Shown piece by piece: positions 19,290 to 28,856 of a stretch of DNA of 64,000 nt. Each line of letters opens with the position of its first letter. Positions within the stretch are counted from its first letter, which is position 1. Origin of the DNA: Acinetobacter johnsonii CIP 64.6 (GTDB lineage Bacteria; Pseudomonadota; Gammaproteobacteria; Pseudomonadales; Moraxellaceae); the NCBI RefSeq assembly GCF_000368045.1, contig NZ_KB849235.1, positions 656,708-720,707 on the forward strand, in the 5' to 3' direction. The translations under genes and the position numbers were made by a program. The notes under the pieces are model-generated. The model was not told where the DNA came from and did not search any database. It saw only the letters and a program-made list of their open reading frames with translations.

Positions 19290-19808
19290 CTATAAACCGA
19301 AACTTAGAGTATAGGAAAATTGTAGTCTCGGTTCAGTTTCTGCAACCACATAGCCCGATTTGGCTTCGAGTTTTTCCCCTGCGCCAATCCCCACACTGAA
19401 AGTGCTGATTCGCTCAGGACTAAGTAACACATAAGCAAGATCTACACCACCACCAAGGCGAGATTCGTACTCGCCATCTAATTGCTTGCTGTCAATATGC
19501 CCTGCGTAAACACCGAGATAATAGCCATTTTTATCTTTACCAGTAAAATGAACTGGAAATCTAAAACCCAGCTGACCACCTACAGGGTAATCATCATTGA
19601 TAAATACCCCAGCTTTTGCGTATGCAATGCCATAAGGATTCACCCACTCCAAATTGGTGTGCAGTAATTTCTGCGTTACACCAGCCCCTACATTCCACGT
19701 TTGAGCACTGCCAGCAGGAATTTTCGCATCTGGCAAAAAGGAATTATCTTGAGCGTAGGCTACGTTTGCACAGGCAACAAGTGCCAACACTGGATAAATT
19801 CTTGTCAT
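19290..19808 (-). CDS. Exported protein, probably a small beta barrel
   Basis: 172 residues from the ATG at 19808, preceded by GGTGA. An ATG four codons earlier has no properly spaced ribosome site. A signal peptide ends near ANVAYA-Q. The mature part alternates hydrophobic and polar residues, has several Gly-Tyr/Gly-Val turns, and ends in a C-terminal Phe-Gly-Leu strand, as in small outer-membrane barrels. No named family recognised. Confidence 0.7.
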   Translation of the reverse strand: MTRIYPVLALVACANVAYAQDNSFLPDAKIPAGSAQTWNVGAGVTQKLLHTNLEWVNPYGIAYAKAGVFINDDYPVGGQLGFRFPVHFTGKDKNGYYLGVYAGHIDSKQLDGEYESRLGGGVDLAYVLLSPERISTFSVGIGAGEKLEAKSGYVVAETEPRLQFSYTLSFGL

Positions 19809-20049
19809 TATTGTCACCATTATCCGTAATGTTATTTTAGTAATTGGTCCCTTTTTACAGGATTTTGACTGTAGCAGAATTTATAAAACACTTATATACA
19901 GCAATTTATATTTTTGATGTCTATAAAGTCAAAATTTAGGCAAAAATGAAAAGCAGAAGCAGCGATAACAAATATCAAAACAGTGTGACATGCGTTAGAA
20001 TAGCGCGCAGGTATTTTCCTCTTTATCCATGTGTTTAAGTCGATTTGGT

Positions 20050-22095
20050 ATGAAACAGCACTTTCCTTTAAAAAATGTCCAACAAGAAAAGCGCATTTTT
20101 CGAAATCGTACCTTTATTTCCATGGGTATTGTGGTTTTCTTCTTGCTGATTTTAGTCACTCGCTATGCCTATTTGCAGCTGGTTCAATTTGACGAGTTTT
20201 CAACTGCATCCGATCAAAACCGTATCCGCCTACAACCTTTAGCCCCTGCACGTGGTTATATTTATGACCGCAATGGTGTGCTGTTGGCGGACAACTATCC
20301 TGTCTTTACCGCGACGATGAGTCGAGCGGATGTGACGGATATTGATGCTACGATTGAACGTTTAACGCCAATCTTAGAACTCACACCAGATGATATTGAG
20401 CGCTTTAACAGTCGTATTAAAGCCTCACGTAAAACTGAACGTGTTTCCATTAAACTTAATCTCAATGAAAACGATATTGCTCGCTTTAGCGAAGTTAAGT
20501 ATCAATTCCCTGGGGTTAATATCGAAACCCAGATGACGCGCTACTATCCACATGGTGAGCTGTTTGCCCATGTGATTGGTTATGTGGGTCGGATTAACGA
20601 TAAAGAATTAAAAAGCATCAATAAAGATTTGTATGCGGGCACTAACCTGATTGGTAAAATTGGGGTAGAAAATTCCTATGAAGATTTGCTGCATGGTGTA
20701 CCAGGAAATGAATCTGTGGAAGCCGATGCGCATGGTAACGTACTACGTCATTTAGGTCGCAAAGAACCCGTTCGTGGGAATGACTTATATCTTTCACTCG
20801 ATTATGGCTTGCAGACGGTTGCCTCAGAGCAGCTTGCAGGTCGTCGTGGTGCAATCGTAGCGATGGATCCACGTACAGGTGAAATCCTTGCCTTGGTCTC
20901 AAGTCCAAGTTTTAACCCTAACCTGTTTGTCACCGGCATTAGTCATACCGACTATAGCGGTTTACGCGATAACCTCGATCAACCGCTATATAACCGTGCT
21001 GTACAAGGCGCTTACCCACCCGGCTCAACCATTAAACCGATGTTTGGTTTAGGTGGTATTCATTATGGCTTAATTGATTGGGGTACTGCTATTTCCGATC
21101 ATGGCTATTTTACCCTTCCGGGCGATTCGCATAAATTCCGTGACTGGAAAAAGTCAGGACATGGTGTAGTCAATTTACATAAAGCTCAAGTTGTTTCTTG
21201 CGATACCTTTTATTACATTCTGTCTTTCCGCATGGGCATTGAAAAAATGAACACATGGATGCGTCAGTTTGGTTTTGGTGAGAAAACGGGTGTTGATTTA
21301 CCGAGTGAAAGCACAGGTCTGTATCCAAACCCTGAATGGAAAATGCGTACTCGCGATGCCAAATGGCTTAAAGGTGAAACCATTTCTGTCAGTATTGGAC
21401 AAGGTGCTTTTACCGCAACCCCCCTACAATTAGCCATGGCAACTGCCATTACTGCGAATCATGGTTCGCATGTAATTCCACATGTTTTACAAACCAGTAA
21501 AGGCGCAAAACCACATAAAAACCTCAATGCACCTGATGGTCGAATTCAGTTCAATGGTACAGATGAAGACTGGATAAAAATGCGTGATGCTATGGTCGAT
21601 GTCATCGAAACGGGTACAGGACGTGGTATTCGTACACCAATGTATAAAATTGCAGGTAAAACTGGTACGGCACAAGTCAAAAGTATTGCCCAAGGCAAAC
21701 GCTATAACGAAGCACTTTTAACAGAACGTCAGCTCGACCACGGTTTATTTGTTGGCTTTGCACCTGCGGAAAACCCTGAAATTGCGATTGCAGTAGTGTG
21801 GGAAAATGGTCGTCACGGTGGTTCTGCGGCACAGCTGGCTCGTCCGATCTTAGACTACTGGCTGCTCACACGTCATAAAAATCCAATTCGTCCACAAAAC
21901 CATCAAATTAGTGGCGGCTTGATGACGGCGGGGATTAAACCGGGTGAATTACCAAGTGGTAGCACTCCACCAGCCACCACAACTGGGACAAATACAGCTA
22001 CACCAACCAGTACTTCAAATACAGCACCCACTTCAACAACGGCAAATACAAGCCGTTCAGCTACACCACCTTCTGCACCTGTGGAGTCAGACTAA
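20050..22095 (+). CDS. mrdA: Penicillin-binding protein 2
   Basis: Rod-shape peptidoglycan transpeptidase anchored in the inner membrane. From ATG 20050 it has 681 residues; an in-frame upstream ATG at 20029 adds seven unlikely residues. Membrane helix at about 24-44, dimerisation domain, then transpeptidase motifs S326-TIK, S383-CD and K537-TGT. The last 60 residues are an unusual Thr/Ser/Pro/Ala-rich low-complexity tail beyond the catalytic domain. RodA is not in the neighbourhood. rsmD follows after 2 bp. Confidence 0.96.
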   Translation: MKQHFPLKNVQQEKRIFRNRTFISMGIVVFFLLILVTRYAYLQLVQFDEFSTASDQNRIRLQPLAPARGYIYDRNGVLLADNYPVFTATMSRADVTDIDATIERLTPILELTPDDIERFNSRIKASRKTERVSIKLNLNENDIARFSEVKYQFPGVNIETQMTRYYPHGELFAHVIGYVGRINDKELKSINKDLYAGTNLIGKIGVENSYEDLLHGVPGNESVEADAHGNVLRHLGRKEPVRGNDLYLSLDYGLQTVASEQLAGRRGAIVAMDPRTGEILALVSSPSFNPNLFVTGISHTDYSGLRDNLDQPLYNRAVQGAYPPGSTIKPMFGLGGIHYGLIDWGTAISDHGYFTLPGDSHKFRDWKKSGHGVVNLHKAQVVSCDTFYYILSFRMGIEKMNTWMRQFGFGEKTGVDLPSESTGLYPNPEWKMRTRDAKWLKGETISVSIGQGAFTATPLQLAMATAITANHGSHVIPHVLQTSKGAKPHKNLNAPDGRIQFNGTDEDWIKMRDAMVDVIETGTGRGIRTPMYKIAGKTGTAQVKSIAQGKRYNEALLTERQLDHGLFVGFAPAENPEIAIAVVWENGRHGGSAAQLARPILDYWLLTRHKNPIRPQNHQISGGLMTAGIKPGELPSGSTPPATTTGTNTATPTSTSNTAPTSTTANTSRSATPPSAPVESD

Positions 22096-22097
22096 TT

Positions 22098-22664
22098 ATG
22101 AAAAACCAACTCCGCATCATTGGAGGGGACTGGAAACGTCGCCAATTGCCTTTTGCCAGTATTGAAGGTTTACGCCCTACGCCTGATCGTGTACGTGAGA
22201 CTTTGTTTAATTGGCTCATGTGGGATGTGCAAAACACCAATGTTTTGGATATTTGTGCAGGTTCGGGGGCGTTGGCATTTGAAGCCTTATCACGTGGTGC
22301 CTCAAAAGTAGTGATAATTGAACCTGACCACAATCAAGCACAGTTTTTAACAAAAAACTTGGAACTCCTTAAAGTCCCTAAGTCTCGTGCCCAGTTAAAA
22401 GTAGCGACTGCACAGCAAACATTACCTACCTTAAAAGAACAGTTTGATTTGGTCTTTTTAGACCCGCCGTATAGCCTAGAGCTATGGGAAGAACTAGCCC
22501 TCTTGGCGGATCCGATGATTCAAAATAATGGCTATATTTATGTGGAAGCCGACCGAGATTTGAATCAGTTAAAACTTCCAAGCACTTGGATTCAAATAAA
22601 GAACACCAAAGCTGGGTCTGTACGTGCAGGTTTATATCAAAAGAAAGTGGTTGTTTCCCCATAA
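22098..22664 (+). CDS. rsmD: 16S rRNA G966 N2-methyltransferase
   Basis: 188 residues. Start QLRIIGGDWKRRQLPF, SAM motif VLDICAGSGALAFEALSRGA, and catalytic LVFLDPPY identify RsmD. Starts two bases after mrdA, so probably translated from the same mRNA. Confidence 0.95.
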   Translation: MKNQLRIIGGDWKRRQLPFASIEGLRPTPDRVRETLFNWLMWDVQNTNVLDICAGSGALAFEALSRGASKVVIIEPDHNQAQFLTKNLELLKVPKSRAQLKVATAQQTLPTLKEQFDLVFLDPPYSLELWEELALLADPMIQNNGYIYVEADRDLNQLKLPSTWIQIKNTKAGSVRAGLYQKKVVVSP

Positions 22665-22870
22665 TCTAGACACTTTTATGTCCTTTTGATTGACACCATC
22701 ACGAAAGAAAGTGGTCTTAGCGCATATTAGTGTGGTTCTGAGCTACGCTATGTATGAAGATCAATATACATATTCAAAATCAAGCTAAGGTTTCAATCAT
22801 TTTTCATGTCTAAAACTATGTAGACAGATCGAAAAACCATACACTCGCTAAAATTTTAAATATATCGCAT

Positions 22871-23605
22871 ATGACTTGGTTGATCTTTATCTTAGGTGCA
22901 ATGGTGGCGGGTTTTGTACAGGGACTCACGGGCTTTGCATTTGCCTTAATTGCCATGTCATTTTGGGTCTGGATCTTGGCACCTCAGCTCGCAGCGCCCT
23001 TGGTGGTGTTCGCCTCAGTCTGGAGTCACCTAATTTCCTTAAAGTCGGAATCTGCCTTTCAACTTGATAAAAGCCTTGTTACGCCTTATATCCTTGCAGG
23101 TCTGATTGGCGTTCCATTGGGTACCTATCTGTTAGACATCATTCAAGCACATACCTTTAAACTGGTTCTAGGAATTTTTCTGATTCTTTGGTGTCCATTG
23201 ATGCTACTTAATCCCCAGATTCACTTCATTCAAAACTCTGGAAAATACGCCGATAGCAGTATTGGTTTTCTTGGAGGTGTATTGGGTGGGTTAGGAGGCT
23301 TTTGTGGCTCACTGCCTTCAGCTTGGGTCATGTTAAAAAACCTTCCTAAAGAGCAACAGCGCTCAATTTTAAGGCATTTTAATTTTGCCATTCAGCTATT
23401 CACCTTACTCACCTATCTGCTCCGCGGAAATTTAAACTTGCAACATTTACCCTATATGGGCATCTTACTTTTGAGTGTGAGTCTACCGGCCATGCTCGGC
23501 GCGCAATTGTTTTATAAGATTTCGGAGCGGCAGTTCAAGCATACGGTACTGGGTTTATTATTTAGTTCAGGCTGTTTTCTATGTATCAGCTATCGCTTTC
23601 TGTAG
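22871..23605 (+). CDS. TauE/SafE-family membrane transporter
   Basis: 244 residues, mostly hydrophobic with about eight predicted helices. Two related halves each begin with a Gly-rich stretch (GFVQGLTGFAFAL and GFLGGVLGGLGGFCGSLPS), the TauE/SafE duplication pattern. Likely exports sulfite, sulfoacetate or another organic anion; substrate unknown. Confidence 0.85.
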   Translation: MTWLIFILGAMVAGFVQGLTGFAFALIAMSFWVWILAPQLAAPLVVFASVWSHLISLKSESAFQLDKSLVTPYILAGLIGVPLGTYLLDIIQAHTFKLVLGIFLILWCPLMLLNPQIHFIQNSGKYADSSIGFLGGVLGGLGGFCGSLPSAWVMLKNLPKEQQRSILRHFNFAIQLFTLLTYLLRGNLNLQHLPYMGILLLSVSLPAMLGAQLFYKISERQFKHTVLGLLFSSGCFLCISYRFL

Positions 23606-23770
23606 TGCTATAAAAACCTGACTCTGCACTTTGGCATTGGCTTGGGTCAGCAATTGTGTGTTTTGTGTCAAAATAGGCTTATCTTTAAACAGCTTGGCAC
23701 TACTAGACTTCCTCCAGCTTCACAAATCTTTATACAATTGGCGCACCTTAAAACCCACCGCCCACCATAT

Positions 23771-24094
23771 ATGAAACTGCCTCTTGCACTACTGAGTATT
23801 TGCTTTATCAGTGCTTGCTCCATAAGCTCATCCAAAGAAATAAAACAAGCCGAAAAACTTCTCCAATCTTTTGACTGTCAAAATATAGAACGCGATCAGG
23901 CAGACCACAGCAGCATGACCAGTTATCATGAACAAGTGCTTGCCAGCAGCAAACAAAAAGCCCAATCCTATGTAGAAAGCTATCAACATGGCGATCAAAT
24001 TTTTGACCTGCCCCTGCCCGAAGTGATTGAAACACAGCTACAAAGTTATACGGCCGCATGCCAGTCACTAGGTGGGGTTTTACCCAATCCCTAG
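23771..24094 (+). CDS. Small lipoprotein
   Basis: 107 residues from ATG 23771. The lipoprotein signal KLPLALLSICFISACS has Cys16 in lipobox ISAC. The mature part is short, helical and charged, and contains two further Cys. The frame extends upstream, but that part lacks a signal-like sequence. No family recognised. Ends just before a strong terminator. Confidence 0.72.
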   Translation: MKLPLALLSICFISACSISSSKEIKQAEKLLQSFDCQNIERDQADHSSMTSYHEQVLASSKQKAQSYVESYQHGDQIFDLPLPEVIETQLQSYTAACQSLGGVLPNP

Positions 24095-24121
24095 CAAAGC
24101 CCTTAAAATACGGTTAGCAAT

Positions 24122-24151
24122 AAAAAAGACAGCTCGAAAGCTGTCTTTTTT
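24122..24151. terminator. Bidirectional terminator
   Basis: GACAGCT, CGAA loop, AGCTGTC, with six A before and six T after. It sits between the convergent lipoprotein and acyltransferase genes. Confidence 0.93.
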
Positions 24152-24176
24152 AATTTCATATGACTTAAATTTGAAG

Positions 24177-24815
24177 TTAAGACACAGTTGAGTCGTTGTG
24201 ATAGCGAGTATCGACACTGAAATCTTGAGGAAATTTAGCAGAAATTTGTGCATAAAATGCCATAATTTCAGCCATATCTTTTTCATAATCACCCGTAGGA
24301 TAAATAATTTTACCCACTCCAGTTTTTTTCTTCGCATAGTCCATATAGGCCAACGCAATTGGAACACCTGCACTAACTGCAACATGGTAAAAACCTGTTT
24401 TCCACTGTTCCTGCTTGGCACGTGTCCCTTCAGGGGTGACCAACATCACCAACTTAGGGTGTTCTTTAAAAAGATCACTCATGAGTTGTACCATACTTGG
24501 ACGTGGTTCACCTTCATGCTTCGGACGACGGTCAATACCTATCCCGCCCATTGCACGAACAAATGGCCCAAATGGCAGTTTCATATAGCTGTCTTTAATA
24601 GTGATACGGACATGCACACCTAAGGCCTTTAATGCCAAACGAGCGTACAGCGCATCCCAATTGCTGGTATGTGGCGCTGCAATCATCACACATTGATCGA
24701 TATTCAAATCCCAATGATTATCAATCTGCCACCCCATTAAGGCTAAACTTTGTTCTGCAAGCTTTTCGAACACAAAAAATACCACATTACTAAAAATCTG
24801 CGCCGATTCTAGCAA
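24177..24815 (-). CDS. PlsC-like acyltransferase
   Basis: 212 residues. Acyltransferase block I HTSNWD (H-x4-D, about residue 49), block III-like GGIGIDRR, and block IV TPEGTR. Probably acylates a lysophospholipid or related lipid at the inner membrane. No ATG is available at the 5' end: the frame opens after a TGA and the earliest starter is TTG 24815, with no clear ribosome site. The true start or an N-terminal change is therefore uncertain. Confidence 0.82.
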   Translation of the reverse strand: MLESAQIFSNVVFFVFEKLAEQSLALMGWQIDNHWDLNIDQCVMIAAPHTSNWDALYARLALKALGVHVRITIKDSYMKLPFGPFVRAMGGIGIDRRPKHEGEPRPSMVQLMSDLFKEHPKLVMLVTPEGTRAKQEQWKTGFYHVAVSAGVPIALAYMDYAKKKTGVGKIIYPTGDYEKDMAEIMAFYAQISAKFPQDFSVDTRYHNDSTVS

Positions 24816-25433
24816 TGCTGCTGATCAAATACACGGCGAGACGCTCAATAAAACAACAATTAATCTATAAACGTATATTTTATTTAATTCCAAATATTTC
24901 AAGAAAAAACAGGGTCTTTGAGATTAAAGGTAAAAATACGTGAATAGTATTCTTTATTGAAGATACAGAAGCACTCACAGATCTTCACAGATTCATTTCT
25001 TGCACTACTGTAAGGTAAAACTAAACAATGAATAATATCGGGTGCTGTATATGCAAAAGACTGTTTTAGCACTATGCCTATCTTTCACCATGTTAACTGC
25101 ATGCTCAAAGCCAAATGAAAACAATCCTCCACCAGATCACAATGTCACGGCATCTCTGGACGACAGTGCTAGCGCAACCGTGATGGATACACCAGACACA
25201 GCAAATGCCTTAGATTGGGTAGGCACATATCAAGGGATTCTACCCTGTCATGATTGTTCTGGGATCGACACTGAACTTGAACTGACCTTAGATCATCATT
25301 TTGTGCTGAAACAAAAATTTTTAGGCAAATCGAATAATAATTATGTGAATGAAGTGAAAGGTTCATTTCAATTTGTGAATGGCTGAACCGTACCGGGTTT
25401 GTCGGAGAGTCAATATTCTGAGAGACTATCCCG

Positions 25434-25751
25434 ATGACAAAATTAAAATATACCCCTGAAATCAGAGAAAGATCGGTTCAATTATTGATTGAATCTGAAA
25501 AAGATTATCCTTCTACTTGGGCTGCAATCACAGCAATTGCGCCTAAGATTGGTTGTACTCCTGAAACACTTCGTGCCTGGCATCAAAAGCATTTAGATCA
25601 GCAAAATCCTATTAAAGTACAACAGATATCTGATCAAGAAAAAATGAGGCAAATGGAACGTGAAATTAAAGAATTAAAGCGTGCCAATGAAATTCTACGT
25701 AAAGCAGCCGCTTTTTTCGCCCAGGCGGAGCTCGACCGCCCACACAAATAA
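25434..25751 (+). CDS. IS3-family transposase OrfA
   Basis: 105 residues. N-terminal helix-turn-helix (YTPEIRERSVQLL... ITAIAPKIGCTPETLRAWH) and a C-terminal leucine-zipper-like coiled coil (MEREIKELKRANEILRKA). The stop TAA overlaps the OrfB ATG as TAATG. Binds the IS ends. Confidence 0.94.
   Translation: MTKLKYTPEIRERSVQLLIESEKDYPSTWAAITAIAPKIGCTPETLRAWHQKHLDQQNPIKVQQISDQEKMRQMEREIKELKRANEILRKAAAFFAQAELDRPHK
25712..25718 (+). promoter_or_regulatory. Probable -1 programmed frameshift site
   Basis: TTTTTTC slippery run near the end of orfA. The -1 frame is open from here into orfB, so a fused OrfAB transposase can be made. A GC-rich stretch follows that could fold. Confidence 0.65.
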
Positions 25752-26653
25752 TGGTGGATTTTATCCATAACAATAAAGATCGATATGGTGTTGAAGCGAT
25801 TTGTAGAATTTTACCGATTGCAGCTTCAACCTATTACCGGACTTTAGATCTCGCTGACAATCCAGAACATCGAGCGAAACGAGATCTACATGATGAGCAT
25901 CATGCTGAACAAATTAAACGAATTTGGAAGGAAAGTTCAGGTCGATATGGTGTACGTAAAGTCTGGCAAAAACTGAAACGTGAAGGCTATATTATTGCGC
26001 GCTGTACTGTTGCTCGATTAATGCAAAAGCTAGGTATACAAGGTGTTTGGCGTGGTAAGAACAAACAAACCACCCGTAGCCGAGATGACCAAAAACGGGC
26101 AGATGATTTAGTGAAACGTAATTTTAATGCTGATCATCCAAACCAACTATGGGTGGGTGACTTTACGTATATTCAAACTCATTCAGGCTGGGTATATACC
26201 GCATTTGTTATTGATGTGTTCTCACGAGCAATTGTTGGATGGAAAGTATCTACACGGATGAATACAGATATGGTGCTCGATGCATTAGAGCAAGCATTGC
26301 ATGATCGAGGCATGCCAAAGAATGTGATTCATCATTCCGACAGAGGTGTTCAATATCTTTCTATTCGCTATACCAATCGTTTAGAAGCAGCAAATTTACG
26401 AGCATCAGTCGGTACGACTGGTGATTCATACGATAATGCTTTGGCTGAAACGGTGAATGGCTTATACAAAACAGAGGTGATTGAATATTTAAAAGCAGAT
26501 TGGCAAGGTTTAGCAGATGTACAACTTGCGACACTAAACTGGGTGGATTGGTTCAATAAAGAACGTGTACATAGTGCGCTAGATTATGTATCACCTTTTG
26601 ATTTTGAAGCAATGTACTATGATAAAATTAACCAGTTAGGTCAGGTGGCCTAA
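25751..26653 (+). CDS. IS3-family DDE transposase OrfB
   Basis: 300 residues. HTH_21 (DRYGVEAICRIL, SGRYGVRKVWQKL) and rve integrase core with catalytic Asp in WVGDFTYIQ, Asp in IHHSDRGVQY, and Glu in NALAETVNGLYKTEVI. Probably expressed mainly as an OrfAB fusion by frameshifting. It is in the -1 frame relative to orfA. Confidence 0.95.
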   Translation: MVDFIHNNKDRYGVEAICRILPIAASTYYRTLDLADNPEHRAKRDLHDEHHAEQIKRIWKESSGRYGVRKVWQKLKREGYIIARCTVARLMQKLGIQGVWRGKNKQTTRSRDDQKRADDLVKRNFNADHPNQLWVGDFTYIQTHSGWVYTAFVIDVFSRAIVGWKVSTRMNTDMVLDALEQALHDRGMPKNVIHHSDRGVQYLSIRYTNRLEAANLRASVGTTGDSYDNALAETVNGLYKTEVIEYLKADWQGLADVQLATLNWVDWFNKERVHSALDYVSPFDFEAMYYDKINQLGQVA

Positions 26654-26914
26654 CTTAAATAAAAAGTCTCCGACAAACCCGGTACGGTTCAGGCTCTGAT
26701 CAACTGATACAGCTCGACTCATCTGGTGATAGCCGTATTTATTATATTGGTGCGCAATTTATTGAAATGCGTGGCGATAAAGGTCAAGTACCGGATCAAC
26801 CTGAGTCCAACTTTAAACTCACCAAATCCTTGGAATAGACACTCGCAACATTCTGAATGATTTAAATTGCTTATTTAAATATCACCGCATAAATTTCATC
26901 CAAGCATCAAAAAA

Positions 26915-26944
26915 GGTAGCCAAATTACTTCAGCTACCTTTTTT
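26915..26944. terminator. Bidirectional terminator
   Basis: GGTAGC/GCTACC stem with a 12-base loop, an A run on the left and six T on the right. Shared by the nlpE remnant and the convergent sulfatase remnant. Confidence 0.85.
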
Positions 26945-26950
26945 CATAAT

Positions 26951-28266
26951 TTACTTCTTTTGGTTCTGCATATTTTTGATCACTTCACTAAAGTCAAAAG
27001 TTGCTGCTTTTTGTACCGGTGGATAATCCATTAACGATTTGATATGCGAACCAAGCAATTTCTGCATCGGCTCATTGATCCATTGTTTGGTTTGAATAAT
27101 GTCTGAACGATCTCTAATACTATCAAAAGACTCAAATGGATCCTGACGAAGGTTGTACATAATTGGAAACTTTTGCTTTTGATACTGGTCGTAATAATTT
27201 TCACTGGTTTCGAAGTGAACTTTCCATTGATTAATACGAACTGCACGCAAAGTCGACTCATGATAATACAAGAAGTTATCACGTTTACTTTCTTTTGATT
27301 TGCCTGTCCAATAGTCGATATTGTTTACACCATCAATAATTTGCTTACGATTGGTTTTCATTTCCTCTACAACATTTGAGTCACCCGCTGCGGCTGCCAA
27401 TGTTGTGAACAGATCCATATTGGCTTGAATCCCTGTTTTCACCTGTCCAGCAGGAATATGTCCCGGCCAACGCACCATTGTAGGGACACGAACACCACCT
27501 TCATAAGTGGTCATTTTCTCACCACGAAATGGCGTGGTTCCGCCATGATTTTTGGCACTGTGCTCAGGACCATTGTCGGTGGTATAAACAATAATGGTGT
27601 TATCCAACACACCCATCTTCTTCATATCGTCCAACAATGCACCGACTTGCATATCATGCTCGATCATACCGCTGCCGTATAAATCATCTTCTGAAGTGGC
27701 TTTCGCCGCCAAATAACGATGTGAGTCACGTAAATGGGTAAACATGTGCATACGACTTGGGTTTAACCAAACGAAAAACGGTTTATCTGCTTTCTTGCTG
27801 CGCTTCATAAAATCAACACTGGCTGCAATAAACTCATCATCCACCGTTTCCATGCGCTTACGGGTTAAAGGACCTGAGTCTTTACATTTTTGTTTACCCA
27901 TTACGCCAAAGCGAGGATCGATAGTTTCATCATTATCGTTAGACGAATAACAATGCAATACACCACGCGTTCCATACTGATTCACAAATTCAGGATCTTT
28001 TGGATAATCATACTGTTCCGAATCTTCTTCCGTATTTAAATGATATAAATTACCGAAAAACTCATCAAAGCCGTGTACCGTCGGTAAGCTATCGTTGCGA
28101 TCACCTAAATGGTTTTTACCAAACTGACCATTCATATAACCCAATGGTTTTAGCACTTCTGCCAAAGTCGGCGTTGCAGCTTTAATCCCTAAAGGTGAAC
28201 CTGGACGCCCTACGGTGGTCATTCCTGAACGAATCGGATACTGACCCGTAATAAAGGCTGCACGTC
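26951..28266 (-). pseudogene. Sulfatase gene, 5' end deleted
   Basis: About 438 codons of an arylsulfatase-type alkaline-phosphatase-superfamily enzyme. Preserved are the second half of the signature (RRAAFITGQYPIRSG), FGKNHLGD with the metal/substrate Lys-His, and the C-terminal metal site YTTDNGPEH. Everything upstream is gone: the formylglycine Cys/Ser of the CxPxR signature and the N-terminal Asp-Asp calcium ligands are deleted. The break coincides exactly with the end of a 113-bp IS-like element, whose end supplies an in-frame ATG at 28279. A 442-residue chimeric ORF is therefore still open but cannot be an active sulfatase. Confidence 0.9.
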
Positions 28267-28379
28267 GGCTTTGTTGCATAAATATGTAAGCATCTGATTT
28301 AAATAAATTTAATTTTGGATCAAAAAATAATCAAAACTTTTAAAATCATATAGTTATGAAATCTTTGTGCAACAAAGCC
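28267..28379. mobile_element. 113-bp IS5-like MITE or IS remnant
   Basis: Terminal inverted repeats GGCTTTGTTGCATAAATA and GGCTTTGTTGCACAAAGA (as read inward) match over 12 bases and then nearly. The interior is AT-rich and non-coding. The ends are of the IS5/IS903 type. The flanks ctgcacgtc and atgcagtaa do not match, so the two sides were not contiguous before insertion: sulfatase lies on one side and a Sel1-gene stub on the other. This points to an element-associated deletion. Confidence 0.8.
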
Positions 28380-28425
28380 ATGCAGTAAACAAAAACTTCA
28401 TTTAAAAGAGTCCTATTTTGTTAAA
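28380..28425. repeat. 46-bp direct repeat, copy 1
   Basis: Identical to 30687-30732 over 46 bases. On the reverse strand it covers the last codons and stop of a LysM-effector-like gene (ACAAAATAG), the 11-bp gap, and the first seven codons (MKFLFTA, ATG at 28401) of a second Sel1 lipoprotein gene, which is then cut by the 113-bp element. Confidence 0.95.
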
Positions 28426-28463
28426 AATGTTCATTCAAAGTGAATTTTTTATAAAATCTATTG

Positions 28464-28856
28464 CTAGTAATTCCAAAAAGTAATTGTAAAAATTATTATC
28501 AGGATCATAAAAAACATAGATACTTTAATGTAATACCATAGTTTTTTATGGTGATCTATAATACATATACTTGTTTTCAAGTTAATATTACTAAATATTA
28601 AGAAACTTCTATTTTTAAAAAATTTTTCTAAAGAATTTCTAGAAAAAAAATCTATTACATTAATCATTATAACTGCTGTTATAACCAACTCAATATTAGA
28701 TATATCCATAGATTTATTTTTATAAATATCTATACCGAAAATTTTCTTCTTTAATATTTCATTACTATTTATATATTTTGATGCCATTTGATGGAATATA
28801 GCCCAAAAGATAATACTTAATATTAGTGAAATAACTATTAAATCTTTTATATTCAT
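28464..28856 (-). CDS. Putative membrane immunity protein
   Basis: 130 residues, very AT-rich codons, with hydrophobic helices at about 5-24, 55-71 and 107-128. No family recognised. Its ATG overlaps the stop codon of the upstream glycine-zipper toxin remnant as ATGA, the usual effector-immunity coupling. A multi-pass inner-membrane protein is what would be expected to neutralise a pore-forming toxin. Intact although the toxin frame is broken. Confidence 0.65.
   Translation of the reverse strand: MNIKDLIVISLILSIIFWAIFHQMASKYINSNEILKKKIFGIDIYKNKSMDISNIELVITAVIMINVIDFFSRNSLEKFFKNRSFLIFSNINLKTSICIIDHHKKLWYYIKVSMFFMILIIIFTITFWNY

Larger units (their letters stand above)
25384..26691 (+). mobile_element. 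Complete IS3-family insertion sequence
   Basis: 1308 bp. The ends are perfect 25-bp inverted repeats beginning TGAACCGTACCGGGTTTGTC. A 3-bp direct target duplication GGC lies at 25381-25383 and 26692-26694. Two overlapping frames encode OrfA and the DDE transposase OrfB. Perfect repeats, intact genes and a clean target duplication suggest a recent insertion. The IR sequence resembles Acinetobacter IS3-family elements; an exact name needs a database match. Confidence 0.96.
25051..26838 (+). pseudogene. nlpE: nlpE-like lipoprotein gene interrupted by an IS
   Basis: The 5' part (25051-25383) gives a lipoprotein signal with lipobox LTAC and the NlpE signature WVGTYQGILPCHDCSGIDTE, whose CxxC is typical of copper-linked NlpE. 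The 3' part (26695-26838) gives 48 codons ending in a stop. Removing the element and one GGC copy joins them in frame (FVNG-SDQL), so the parent gene was intact before insertion. The 5' part still makes a short protein that stops within the IS end. NlpE senses envelope stress and surface contact in E. coli; that function is probably lost here. Confidence 0.9.
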
